From: Acinetobacter halotolerans
GTDB lineage: Bacteria; Pseudomonadota; Gammaproteobacteria; Pseudomonadales; Moraxellaceae
NCBI RefSeq assembly: GCF_004208515.1
Contig: NZ_SGIM01000009.1
Span: forward strand, 62,001 to 126,000
Reading direction: 5' to 3'
Length of the DNA stretch: 64,000 nucleotides
Both the position numbers and the translations under genes were made by a program. The notes beneath the pieces are model-generated. The model was not told the DNA's origin. It did not search any database and saw only the letters and a program-made list of their open reading frames with translations. This document shows, in pieces, positions 55,475-64,000 of this stretch (position 1 is the first letter of the stretch; each line of letters opens with the position of its first letter).

Positions 55475-55945
55475 ATGAATATCAACCTCACATTGATTGG
55501 CCAAGCGATTGCATTTGCGGTATTTGTCGCATTCTGTATGAAGTTTGTTTGGCCACCATTAATCAATGCAATTAGTGAGCGTCAGCGTAAAATTGCTGAT
55601 GGCTTAAATGCTGCTGAAAAAGCGAAAGCTGACCTTGCTGATGCACAATCACAAGTGAAGCAAGAGATCGACGCAGCAAAAGCACAAGCGGCTCAATTGA
55701 TTGAACAAGCGAACCGTCGTGCAGCGCAATTGATCGAAGAAGCGCGTACCCAAGCTGCGGCTGAAGGTGAACGTATTCGTCAACAGGCGAAAGAAACTGT
55801 TGATCAAGATATCAATGCTGCTCGCGAAGAATTACGTCAACAAGTTGCTGCCTTGGCAGTTGATGGTGCAGAGAAAATTCTGAACCAGCAAGTTGACGCA
55901 GAAGCTCATAATGCCATGCTGACTCAGCTGGCTGCTAAACTTTAA
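55475..55945 (+). CDS. atpF: ATP synthase subunit b
   Basis: A 156-aa peripheral-stalk subunit: one N-terminal membrane helix ([19 protein letters not shown]), then a long alanine- and glutamine-rich coiled coil through residue 150. It pairs with delta to hold F1. The ATG at 55475 follows TTGAGGAATAGCGAA; the frame is open 5 codons upstream. Confidence 0.96.
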   Translation: MNINLTLIGQAIAFAVFVAFCMKFVWPPLINAISERQRKIADGLNAAEKAKADLADAQSQVKQEIDAAKAQAAQLIEQANRRAAQLIEEARTQAAAEGERIRQQAKETVDQDINAAREELRQQVAALAVDGAEKILNQQVDAEAHNAMLTQLAAKL

Positions 55946-55956
55946 GCGAGGGAAAT

Positions 55957-56493
55957 ATGGCTGAATTCTTGACGTTGGCACGCCCATACGCTAAGGCAGC
56001 ATTTGCTTATGCATCTGAGCAGAATGCAACTGACTCTTGGTCAAATGCGTTACAGTTGCTCAGTGCTGCGGTGCAAGATGAGGCATTTTCCGCTTATTTA
56101 AATCGTCCTGAGCTGACTCCTGCGGAGCAGGTAGGTCTTTTTGCTAAGATTTTAGGTGAAGATCAGACTCAAGCAGTGTCAAACTTTTTGACACTTCTTG
56201 CAGATAATGATCGTTTAATACTGTTACCTGAAATTGCAGCAGAATACGAACTACTTAAATCGCAGAACAACAACACATTGGAAGTACAGATCGAATCTGC
56301 TTTTCCAATGGATGCGAAACAAGAGCATATTTTAGCTCATGCGTTAGAAAAACGTTTTAACAGAACAGTACATGTTACTGTGAACGTTGATCCATCGCTC
56401 ATCGCAGGTGTTGTGATTCGTGCAGGCGACCAAGTGATAGATGACTCTGCGCTTAACAAGCTTGAAAAAATGCGGACTCGTCTTCTTGCCTAA
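55957..56493 (+). CDS. atpH: ATP synthase subunit delta
   Basis: A 178-aa F1 subunit that links the stator to alpha3-beta3. Family blocks are [12 protein letters not shown] at the N-terminus and [28 protein letters not shown] near the C-terminus. The start is 12 bases behind atpF, following GCGAGGGAAAT. The length is normal. Confidence 0.96.
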   Translation: MAEFLTLARPYAKAAFAYASEQNATDSWSNALQLLSAAVQDEAFSAYLNRPELTPAEQVGLFAKILGEDQTQAVSNFLTLLADNDRLILLPEIAAEYELLKSQNNNTLEVQIESAFPMDAKQEHILAHALEKRFNRTVHVTVNVDPSLIAGVVIRAGDQVIDDSALNKLEKMRTRLLA

Positions 56494-56535
56494 CAGCAAA
56501 AAGACTGAACTTAAAAAAGATTGAGGAATAGCGCA

Positions 56536-58080
56536 ATGCAACAACTGAATCCATCCGAGATCAGTGCGCTCATTAAACAGCGTATCGGCGATCTGGACAC
56601 CAGCGCGACCGCTAAGAATGAAGGTACCATCGTCATGGTATCTGACGGTATCGTGCGTATTCACGGTCTTGCAGATGCAATGTACGGTGAAATGATCGAA
56701 TTCGACGGCGGCTTATTTGGTATGGCACTGAACCTAGAACAGGATTCAGTGGGTGCCGTTGTTTTAGGTAACTACCTAAGCCTTCAAGAAGGTCAAAAAG
56801 CTCGTTGCACAGGTCGTGTATTAGAAGTTCCGGTTGGTCCTGAACTTCTTGGCCGTGTAGTAGATGCTTTGGGTAACCCAATTGATGGCAAAGGCCCAAT
56901 TGATGCAAAAATGACTGATGCTGTTGAAAAAGTAGCACCAGGTGTAATTTGGCGTCAATCTGTCGACGAACCTGTTCAAACTGGTTATAAATCAGTGGAT
57001 ACCATGATTCCTGTGGGTCGTGGTCAGCGTGAGTTGATTATTGGTGACCGTCAAACTGGTAAAACAGCAATGGCGATCGATGCGATCATCGCTCAGAAAA
57101 ACTCTGGCATTAAATGTGTTTACGTTGCGATTGGTCAAAAACAATCAACAATTGCAAACGTAGTACGTAAGCTAGAAGAAACTGGCGCTATGGCGTATAC
57201 AACTGTTGTCGCAGCTGCGGCCGCTGATCCTGCAGCAATGCAGTATTTAGCTCCGTATTCTGGCTGTACAATGGGTGAATACTTCCGTGATCGTGGTGAA
57301 GATGCGTTAATTATTTATGATGATTTGTCTAAGCAAGCAGTTGCTTATCGTCAAATTTCATTACTTTTACGTCGTCCACCAGGTCGTGAAGCATATCCAG
57401 GTGACGTATTCTATCTTCACTCACGTCTTCTTGAGCGTGCTTCGCGCGTTTCAGCTGCGTATGTTGAGAAATTCACAAACGGTGCAGTAACAGGTCAAAC
57501 TGGTTCTTTAACTGCTTTACCGATTATTGAAACTCAAGCGGGTGACGTATCTGCATTCGTACCAACCAACGTAATTTCGATTACTGACGGTCAGATCTTC
57601 TTAGAAACATCATTATTCAACGCAGGTATTCGTCCTGCTGTGAACGCAGGTATCTCTGTATCGCGTGTTGGTGGTTCTGCTCAAACGAAGATCATCAAAA
57701 AATTGTCTGGCGGTATCCGTACTGCTTTAGCGCAATACCGTGAATTGGCTGCGTTTGCTCAGTTTGCTTCTGATCTTGATGAAGCAACTCGTAAGCAACT
57801 TGAGCATGGTCAACGTGTAACTGAGTTAATGAAGCAGAAACAATATGCTCCTTACTCAATTGCTGACCAAGCTGTTTCTGTTTATGCATCTAACGAAGGC
57901 TATATGTCTGACGTAGAAGTGAAGAAAATCGTAGACTTTGATGCTGCGTTAATCTCTTACTTCCGCTCTGAACATGCTGCGTTAATGCAACAGATCGATG
58001 AAACTGGTGATTATAACAAAGACATCGAAGCTGCAATCAAAGCAGGTATTGAGAGCTTCAAAGCGACTCAAACTTACTAA
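56536..58080 (+). CDS. atpA: ATP synthase subunit alpha
   Basis: A 514-aa F1 subunit with a non-catalytic nucleotide site. The P-loop is [13 protein letters not shown] (about 170-182) and the switch/DELSEED-like region is present. [16 protein letters not shown] and [23 protein letters not shown] are alpha-subunit signatures. The ATG at 56536 follows TTGAGGAATAGCGCA; the upstream in-frame start at 56521 lies within that leader. Confidence 0.98.
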   Translation: MQQLNPSEISALIKQRIGDLDTSATAKNEGTIVMVSDGIVRIHGLADAMYGEMIEFDGGLFGMALNLEQDSVGAVVLGNYLSLQEGQKARCTGRVLEVPVGPELLGRVVDALGNPIDGKGPIDAKMTDAVEKVAPGVIWRQSVDEPVQTGYKSVDTMIPVGRGQRELIIGDRQTGKTAMAIDAIIAQKNSGIKCVYVAIGQKQSTIANVVRKLEETGAMAYTTVVAAAAADPAAMQYLAPYSGCTMGEYFRDRGEDALIIYDDLSKQAVAYRQISLLLRRPPGREAYPGDVFYLHSRLLERASRVSAAYVEKFTNGAVTGQTGSLTALPIIETQAGDVSAFVPTNVISITDGQIFLETSLFNAGIRPAVNAGISVSRVGGSAQTKIIKKLSGGIRTALAQYRELAAFAQFASDLDEATRKQLEHGQRVTELMKQKQYAPYSIADQAVSVYASNEGYMSDVEVKKIVDFDAALISYFRSEHAALMQQIDETGDYNKDIEAAIKAGIESFKATQTY

Positions 58081-58157
58081 GTTAAGCTTTAGTTAAGTTT
58101 GGTTCACGGATCAACCTTCGGAAGCTCGTAAGAGCTTTCGACTACTAGGTTAAGCGT

Positions 58158-59027
58158 ATGGCAAATTTAAAAGAAATTCGCGCCAAAGTAGCTAGTATCA
58201 AGAGCACGCAAAAGATTACTCGCGCGATGCAAATGGTAGCTGCTTCTAAAATGCGTCGTGCGCAAGAGCGCATGGCTCAGGGCCGTCCGTATGCCGATAA
58301 TATGCGCCGTGTAATTGCTCACTTGGTACAAGCAAACCCTGAATATAAACACCGTTATATGGTTGAACGTCCTGTAAAGCGCGTTGGCTATATCGTAGTG
58401 TCTTCAGATCGTGGCTTGGCGGGTGGCTTGAACATTAACTTGTTCAAGAAAGTTGTGCAGCATGTCAAAGCACAACAACAGCAGTCAATTGAAGTTGAAT
58501 TTGCTTTGATTGGTCAAAAAGCGGTTTCGTTTTTTAAGAATTACGGCGGTAAAGTGCTTGGTGCGACCACCCAGCTTGGTGATACACCGAGTTTGGAACA
58601 GTTAACTGGCTCAGTGCAGGTTATGCTTGATGCATTTGATAAAGGCGAATTAGATCGTATCTATCTCGTTTCAAATGGTTTCGTCAATGCTATGACTCAA
58701 CAGCCTAAAGTAGATCAACTTGTTCCTTTAGCATCAGCAGAAGAAAGCGATGACCTCAACCGTACTTATGGTTGGGATTATATCTACGAACCAGAAGCAG
58801 AAGAATTGTTAAATGGTTTGTTGGTTCGCTATATCGAGTCTATGGTTTATCAAGGTGTGATTGAAAACGTCGCATGTGAGCAATCTGCTCGTATGGTCGC
58901 AATGAAAGCAGCGACCGACAACGCAGGGCAGTTGATTAAAGACCTACAACTCATTTACAACAAGCTGCGTCAAGCCGCGATTACTCAGGAAATTTCCGAG
59001 ATCGTTGGCGGTGCCGCTGCCGTTTAA
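58158..59027 (+). CDS. atpG: ATP synthase subunit gamma
   Basis: A 289-aa central-stalk subunit, with the N-terminal helix [31 protein letters not shown] and the C-terminal helix [36 protein letters not shown] that together form the rotor coil. The gap from atpA is 77 bases and includes a small inverted repeat. The start follows ACTAGGTTAAGCGT. Confidence 0.97.
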   Translation: MANLKEIRAKVASIKSTQKITRAMQMVAASKMRRAQERMAQGRPYADNMRRVIAHLVQANPEYKHRYMVERPVKRVGYIVVSSDRGLAGGLNINLFKKVVQHVKAQQQQSIEVEFALIGQKAVSFFKNYGGKVLGATTQLGDTPSLEQLTGSVQVMLDAFDKGELDRIYLVSNGFVNAMTQQPKVDQLVPLASAEESDDLNRTYGWDYIYEPEAEELLNGLLVRYIESMVYQGVIENVACEQSARMVAMKAATDNAGQLIKDLQLIYNKLRQAAITQEISEIVGGAAAV

Positions 59028-59042
59028 CATTATTAAGTTTGA

Positions 59043-60452
<1,410 letters not shown>

Positions 60453-60479
60453 TTAGCAACTCTAATTTAGGAGGTTCTC

Positions 60480-60899
60480 ATGGCGACGATGCAATGTGAT
60501 GTCGTAAGTGTGAATGAGTCAATTTACTCTGGCACAGTAACGATGTTGATCGCTAAAGGTGCAGGTGGTGAGCTTGGTATTTTACCTGGGCACGCTCCAC
60601 TTGTAACTTTACTCCAGCCTGGACCGATTCGTGTTCAGTTGGAAAATGGTACAGAAGAAATTGTTTATGTATCAGGCGGCGTGTTAGAAGTTCAACCTCA
60701 TGTTGTGACCGTGCTTGCAGATACTGCAATCCGTGCCGACAACTTAGATGAAGCAGCAATTTTGGAAGCTCGTAAACAAGCTGAACAATTGTTGGCGAAT
60801 CAAAAGAGTGATTTGGACTCTGCTGCTGCACTTGCTTCGCTTGCTGAAACAGCAGCTCAGCTTGAAACGATTCGTAAAATCAAAAATCGTGCAATGTAA
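60480..60899 (+). CDS. atpC: ATP synthase subunit epsilon
   Basis: A 139-aa F1 subunit with an N-terminal beta-sandwich (CDVVSVNESIYSGTVTMLIAKGAGGELGILPGHAPLVTLL) and a C-terminal helical pair rich in Ala and Glu. It couples the c-ring to gamma and inhibits ATP hydrolysis. The start follows TAGGAGGTTCTC. It is the last atp gene; the terminator at 60915-60944 ends the operon. Confidence 0.96.
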   Translation: MATMQCDVVSVNESIYSGTVTMLIAKGAGGELGILPGHAPLVTLLQPGPIRVQLENGTEEIVYVSGGVLEVQPHVVTVLADTAIRADNLDEAAILEARKQAEQLLANQKSDLDSAAALASLAETAAQLETIRKIKNRAM

Positions 60900-60914
60900 T
60901 TGTTGATTTGAGAT

Positions 60915-60944
60915 AAAAAAAGCCACCGTCAGGTGGCTTTTTTT
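60915..60944 (+). terminator. Terminator of the atp operon
   Basis: AAAAAAGCCACC and GGTGGCTTTTTTT pair around GTCA, with a T run. It lies 15 bases beyond atpC. Confidence 0.9.
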
Positions 60945-61035
60945 ATGTAAAAATAACTTAAAAATAATATTCAAATAATTGTCGTTTTCATATAAAGTGC
61001 GTCACGCATTAAATAATCAAATGAGAAATATGATA

Positions 61036-61515
61036 ATGAAAATTTTCCTTCCTGCTGTTCTTAGTCTTGCATTTGTTGGTTGTGCTACAGTGCCTCAAGC
61101 AACACCGCAATTGTCACAACAAGCAAAAAAACTGGATGCTCCAACTGAAGGTAATGCCGCAATTTATGTTTATCGCTCTAATAGTATCGTTGGTGGTGCA
61201 TTGAAAAAAGATGTATGGATTGATGGTGAATGTTTAGGCGAAACGGCTCGTGGTACGTTCTTCTTAAAAGAAGTGACTGGTAATCAAAAGCATACGGTTT
61301 CTACAGAGTCGGAATTTTCACCAAACCATTTGGCACTGACGACGGAAGCGGGTAAACAATATTTCATCCAACAATACATTAAACCAGGGGTATTAGCGGG
61401 TGGAGCAAATTTAAAACAAGTTGATGAACAGACAGGTAAAAAAGCAATTGCTGAATATCAATTTGCACAGTCTGGTAAATGTAGTAAAGCAACCATTAGT
61501 TTAGATAAGAAATAA
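61036..61515 (+). CDS. DUF2846-type lipoprotein
   Basis: A 159-aa protein with a lipoprotein signal peptide, MKIFLPAVLSLAFVGC; the lipobox AFVGC places the lipidated Cys at residue 16. The mature part contains NAAIYVYRSNSIVGGALKKDVWIDGECLGE and a beta-rich fold with HTVSTESEFSPNHLALTTEAGKQYFIQQ, matching the DUF2846 family of envelope lipoproteins. The function is unknown. In-frame ATGs also exist at 61021 and 61030; I chose 61036 for the compact signal sequence. A terminator-like hairpin follows. Confidence 0.78.
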   Translation: MKIFLPAVLSLAFVGCATVPQATPQLSQQAKKLDAPTEGNAAIYVYRSNSIVGGALKKDVWIDGECLGETARGTFFLKEVTGNQKHTVSTESEFSPNHLALTTEAGKQYFIQQYIKPGVLAGGANLKQVDEQTGKKAIAEYQFAQSGKCSKATISLDKK

Positions 61516-61592
61516 TGAATCGTCACTGTAAGGTGGCTATTCTTCTATTTTGTTATTCTCAATTGGATGAATTAGGAATATAAATTCAATTT

Positions 61593-61640
61593 AAGCACCT
61601 TTGAAGTTGATTTTGATATCGACCTTGAAGGTGCTTTTTT
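61593..61640 (+). terminator. Terminator-like hairpin after the DUF2846 gene
   Basis: AAGCACCTT and AAGGTGCTT pair at the ends of a long imperfect stem (GAAGTTGATTTTGATATCGACCTT between them), followed by a T run. It lies about 80 bases past the gene. Confidence 0.8.
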
Positions 61641-61741
61641 ATTATCTAAAAACATAATATGATGAAGACTTAGCGGGATATGGATCACATCATGCTAAGC
61701 GATAAATAACGAGTATATTGAATAAAAAAATTAGGAAAAAT

Positions 61742-63904
61742 ATGTTAGCAAGTAATGTCTTAAAGTTGCGCTTGGATCGTATTGAACAACAGGGACATCA
61801 TTTATCTGTAAAAGATCAATTGAAGTTGGTCACACTTGCTCAACCTGAATTAACCGCAGGCTTATATAGCCATTTATTTCATCCGACTTTACCTAAAACA
61901 TGGCATTTTCAGCATGGTACTACAGAAGAAATAAACTGCTCCTTACGCTTAATTGCCTTGATTCACCAAGTATTTATACCTGCCTATCAGCAACATGCCC
62001 ATCGTTTTGCTTGGTTTGAGCAATGCTTGGTATTCCATTTGCAATATGTGAATCAACCCTTGGGCCAGCAACAACGAGATGAAACATTAACGCAGTTAGC
62101 AAGCTGTAAAGATAGCCCGCTAAAATTAAGTATTTTGAAGCAATTACATGCTGAATATGATGATATTGAGATTAAGTTTGCATTGGCTGCGCTATATCAA
62201 CGTTTAGAAGAATGGTCACTCGCAATTGCAATCTATAAAGCGATACTCATACCACCATTGTCACATCCTGAGCATATACATTACGATTTTATCCACTGTT
62301 TATTGAGTCGAAATCGTCATCATAATGAGCAGGGAAATAGTGATGTAGTTGAAGCCTTACAGCACTTGGCAAATTTAGAACATATCCAACAACAACACAG
62401 ACATGAACAGTTAACTCAGTGGGCTGTTTCATTGATGTTGCCTGAGCACTTACAATCTAGTCCTGTTGAGACAACCAAGCTACTGATCGATCTACAACAC
62501 CGATTAAAATTTGTGGGTCATTCTTTAAACCATTGGTTGGTTACCCATGAATTTATTGTGCCTTATTATAAAAATGTGATTGAAAGTGCACCTAAACTGT
62601 TAAATAACAATGAGCTTGTAGTGAGCTTAGATCGGCATAAAGCTGCCAATGAAGCTTTGCAGAAAATTTTAACAGGCCGAGACCTTAAACTAGTGCGTGG
62701 TATTCATCCTGCTCATTATAGCTTGGGTTTTATCTGGAACTATTTACACATCAATCCTTTGGTTTTGGATGCCTTGGTGAGTGCGTCTAAAGGTCATCCA
62801 GATGCATTTTATAACCTAAAACAAATTCCAGCATCTGATTATGATCATGATGCAGCGGTATCACGTCTATCATCTTACTTAGCAAAACAGCAAGTTGCCT
62901 ATAATCTGAGCCAGCAAGGACATAGTATTGAATTTGCAGAACATTCGCATCTAGCAGGTTTTGACCTGATTGTAGATGGTACGCCGATGCAGGTGAAGTG
63001 TACTCTAGCCTCTGAAGCCGTAGAAAGCTTTGCAAAAAAGCACCCGCATATTGCGATTATTGTAAATATTGAATTGGCACATCTCCAAGAGAAATATGCT
63101 TCCGTTTTTGCAGATCTCGCACTGAGTTATGAGTCCGTTCAACACATTGCTCAAACCAGTTTGCAAGATTTGGGTGGTGCTGATGACTTTCTGCCTATAC
63201 CGCTGATGAATACCGGTTTTGCGGTGTACCGTAATTTTAGCTCGTCTCAGACCAAGCCTGTGTCGCGTCCATATTTAGCTGATAAACAATCAAACTCAGT
63301 GATGAAGAGCAGTCTGGCGATTGGTGCAGCGATTGGAGGAATTGTTTCAGGATCAATTGGCGCTTTTGTTATTGGTGGTTTTGCAGTTTATCGTACGTGG
63401 AGAGTACAGAAAGTCGAACAAGCTAAACCTATGCAGGAAAAGCAGCAGTTGATCGCTCAATGCAACCTGATTATGGAGCTACTCATCGATCTCGGTGAAT
63501 GGTTTAATCAGCATTTATTGAAATATCGTGTTGATTTATATGCTTATCAACTTCGACAGATTGAAACGAAACTGATTGGGAAGATTCCTGAAGCTGTACT
63601 TTCAACAACTTTATTTTCTTATCAATTTGAAGCTTATCAACGCACATTGAAATTACATCAGTGGATGCAAAAACAACTTGCCTATGACAATCCTAAGCGC
63701 AGAGTACAAGCGGGTTGGGTGGCGCTGGCGCAGTCCGATCAGTTTATGTCGATTGAATTAAAACAGCGGGTGATGCAACTCAATGCTGAACTCATAAAAT
63801 ATAAACAAATGTCACAACATGGTTTGCACTTATCAAGCGTTGCTCAACATGCCTCCAATAATCTTGCTAAACCTGCTTATCCGATGCAGGCAATGCAGGT
63901 TTAG
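61742..63904 (+). CDS. Large protein with a PD-(D/E)XK-like motif and one membrane helix
   Basis: A 720-aa protein with no recognised whole-length family. Residues 1-390 are helical, with His- and Gln-rich stretches and a TPR-like part near 145-180 (EIKFALAALYQRLEEWSLAIAIYKAIL). Residues 395-440 read IEFAEHSHLAGFDLIVDGTPMQVKCTL, with D408 and Q417-x-K419 arranged like the PD-(D/E)XK nuclease active site. A hydrophobic glycine-zipper-like helix lies at 525-549 (LAIGAAIGGIVSGSIGAFVIGG). The C-terminal third is helical. The ATG at 61742 follows TTAGGAAAAAT; the TTG at 61718 is less likely. There is no signal peptide. Function unknown. Confidence 0.65.
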   Translation: MLASNVLKLRLDRIEQQGHHLSVKDQLKLVTLAQPELTAGLYSHLFHPTLPKTWHFQHGTTEEINCSLRLIALIHQVFIPAYQQHAHRFAWFEQCLVFHLQYVNQPLGQQQRDETLTQLASCKDSPLKLSILKQLHAEYDDIEIKFALAALYQRLEEWSLAIAIYKAILIPPLSHPEHIHYDFIHCLLSRNRHHNEQGNSDVVEALQHLANLEHIQQQHRHEQLTQWAVSLMLPEHLQSSPVETTKLLIDLQHRLKFVGHSLNHWLVTHEFIVPYYKNVIESAPKLLNNNELVVSLDRHKAANEALQKILTGRDLKLVRGIHPAHYSLGFIWNYLHINPLVLDALVSASKGHPDAFYNLKQIPASDYDHDAAVSRLSSYLAKQQVAYNLSQQGHSIEFAEHSHLAGFDLIVDGTPMQVKCTLASEAVESFAKKHPHIAIIVNIELAHLQEKYASVFADLALSYESVQHIAQTSLQDLGGADDFLPIPLMNTGFAVYRNFSSSQTKPVSRPYLADKQSNSVMKSSLAIGAAIGGIVSGSIGAFVIGGFAVYRTWRVQKVEQAKPMQEKQQLIAQCNLIMELLIDLGEWFNQHLLKYRVDLYAYQLRQIETKLIGKIPEAVLSTTLFSYQFEAYQRTLKLHQWMQKQLAYDNPKRRVQAGWVALAQSDQFMSIELKQRVMQLNAELIKYKQMSQHGLHLSSVAQHASNNLAKPAYPMQAMQV

Positions 63905-63914
63905 GGATCGTTTT

Positions 63915-64000
63915 TTATACCGCGGCTTGAGACTCAGAGTCGGTATTGCCCAATATCAAGGTCGCCAGTTTAAGCATATCCATTTGAATACGATTAAATT
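63915..64000 (-). CDS. C-terminal end of an unidentified gene (partial)
   Basis: On the minus strand a frame enters from the right edge and runs to a TAA at 63915-63917, encoding 27 residues ending in RIQMDMLKLATLILGNTDSESQAAV. The other two frames are closed early. Only a short C-terminal tail is visible, so no family can be named. It is convergent with the 720-aa gene. Confidence 0.45.
   Translation of the reverse strand, partial: FNRIQMDMLKLATLILGNTDSESQAAV

Overview
The window reads as a chromosomal stretch of an Acinetobacter species (Gammaproteobacteria, Moraxellaceae). This is inferred from the AT-leaning sequence, the close protein-level resemblance of the housekeeping genes to that genus, the prpB-prpC-acnD order, the DUF1852/core-methionine-synthase pair known from Acinetobacter baylyi, and a dadR/dadA/dadX/ridA/permease cluster. 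No database search was possible, so the species is not assigned.

Layout. Positions 1-5100 hold the end of a GntR-type regulator and the 2-methylcitrate pathway for propionyl-CoA (prpB, prpC, acnD). Positions 5100-6420 are an AT-rich islet with a cysteine-rich 72-aa protein and a nuclease-like protein with an AbiJ-like N-terminus. Positions 6500-12900 are mixed genes: zinc ribbon, DUF4126, a nitrilase-superfamily protein whose catalytic Cys appears to be Gly, an EamA transporter, a DapB-like reductase behind a long possibly structured leader, RluA, GNAT and RraB. A TonB-dependent receptor and a DUF1624 membrane protein diverge at 12900-16250 across a good Zur-box candidate. Positions 16300-21300 are the alanine/D-amino-acid module. 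Positions 21400-31040 are a LysR regulator and a valine catabolism operon with an MHS-type transporter.

Positions 31060-31930 are two tRNA-Gly(GCC) genes plus a truncated third copy. A small AT-rich acetyltransferase gene lies between diverged 78-bp direct repeats there. BolA, SirB, an orphan ParA, a lipoprotein, LysE, DedA, DoxX, a BOF protein and DUF445 follow. guaA (38500-40068) is followed by a short array of hairpin repeats. Positions 40957-43667 hold MesX (DUF1852), MesD and a flavin reductase, a known folate-independent, oxygen-dependent methionine synthase system. Pirin, OsmC, GST, SPOR, argS, Dyp peroxidase and LysE come next. The zinc-uptake locus znuB-znuC-zur, divergent from znuA, has its own Zur boxes (50393-53562). 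The complete atpIBEFHAGDC operon (53733-60899) has a recognisable sigma70 promoter. The window closes with a DUF2846 lipoprotein, a 720-aa membrane protein containing a PD-(D/E)XK-like motif, and the end of an unidentified minus-strand gene.

How the genes connect. Valine breakdown (22434-29566) yields propionyl-CoA, which the methylcitrate genes consume. The alanine module yields pyruvate, the end product of the methylcitrate cycle. The TonB receptor and the znu genes are plausibly one Zur regulon. The most unusual features are the nuclease-like/cysteine-rich islet, the tRNA-Gly/acetyltransferase duplication, the membrane-anchored PD-(D/E)XK-like protein, the guaA 3' hairpin array and the candidate structured RNA upstream of the DapB-like gene.
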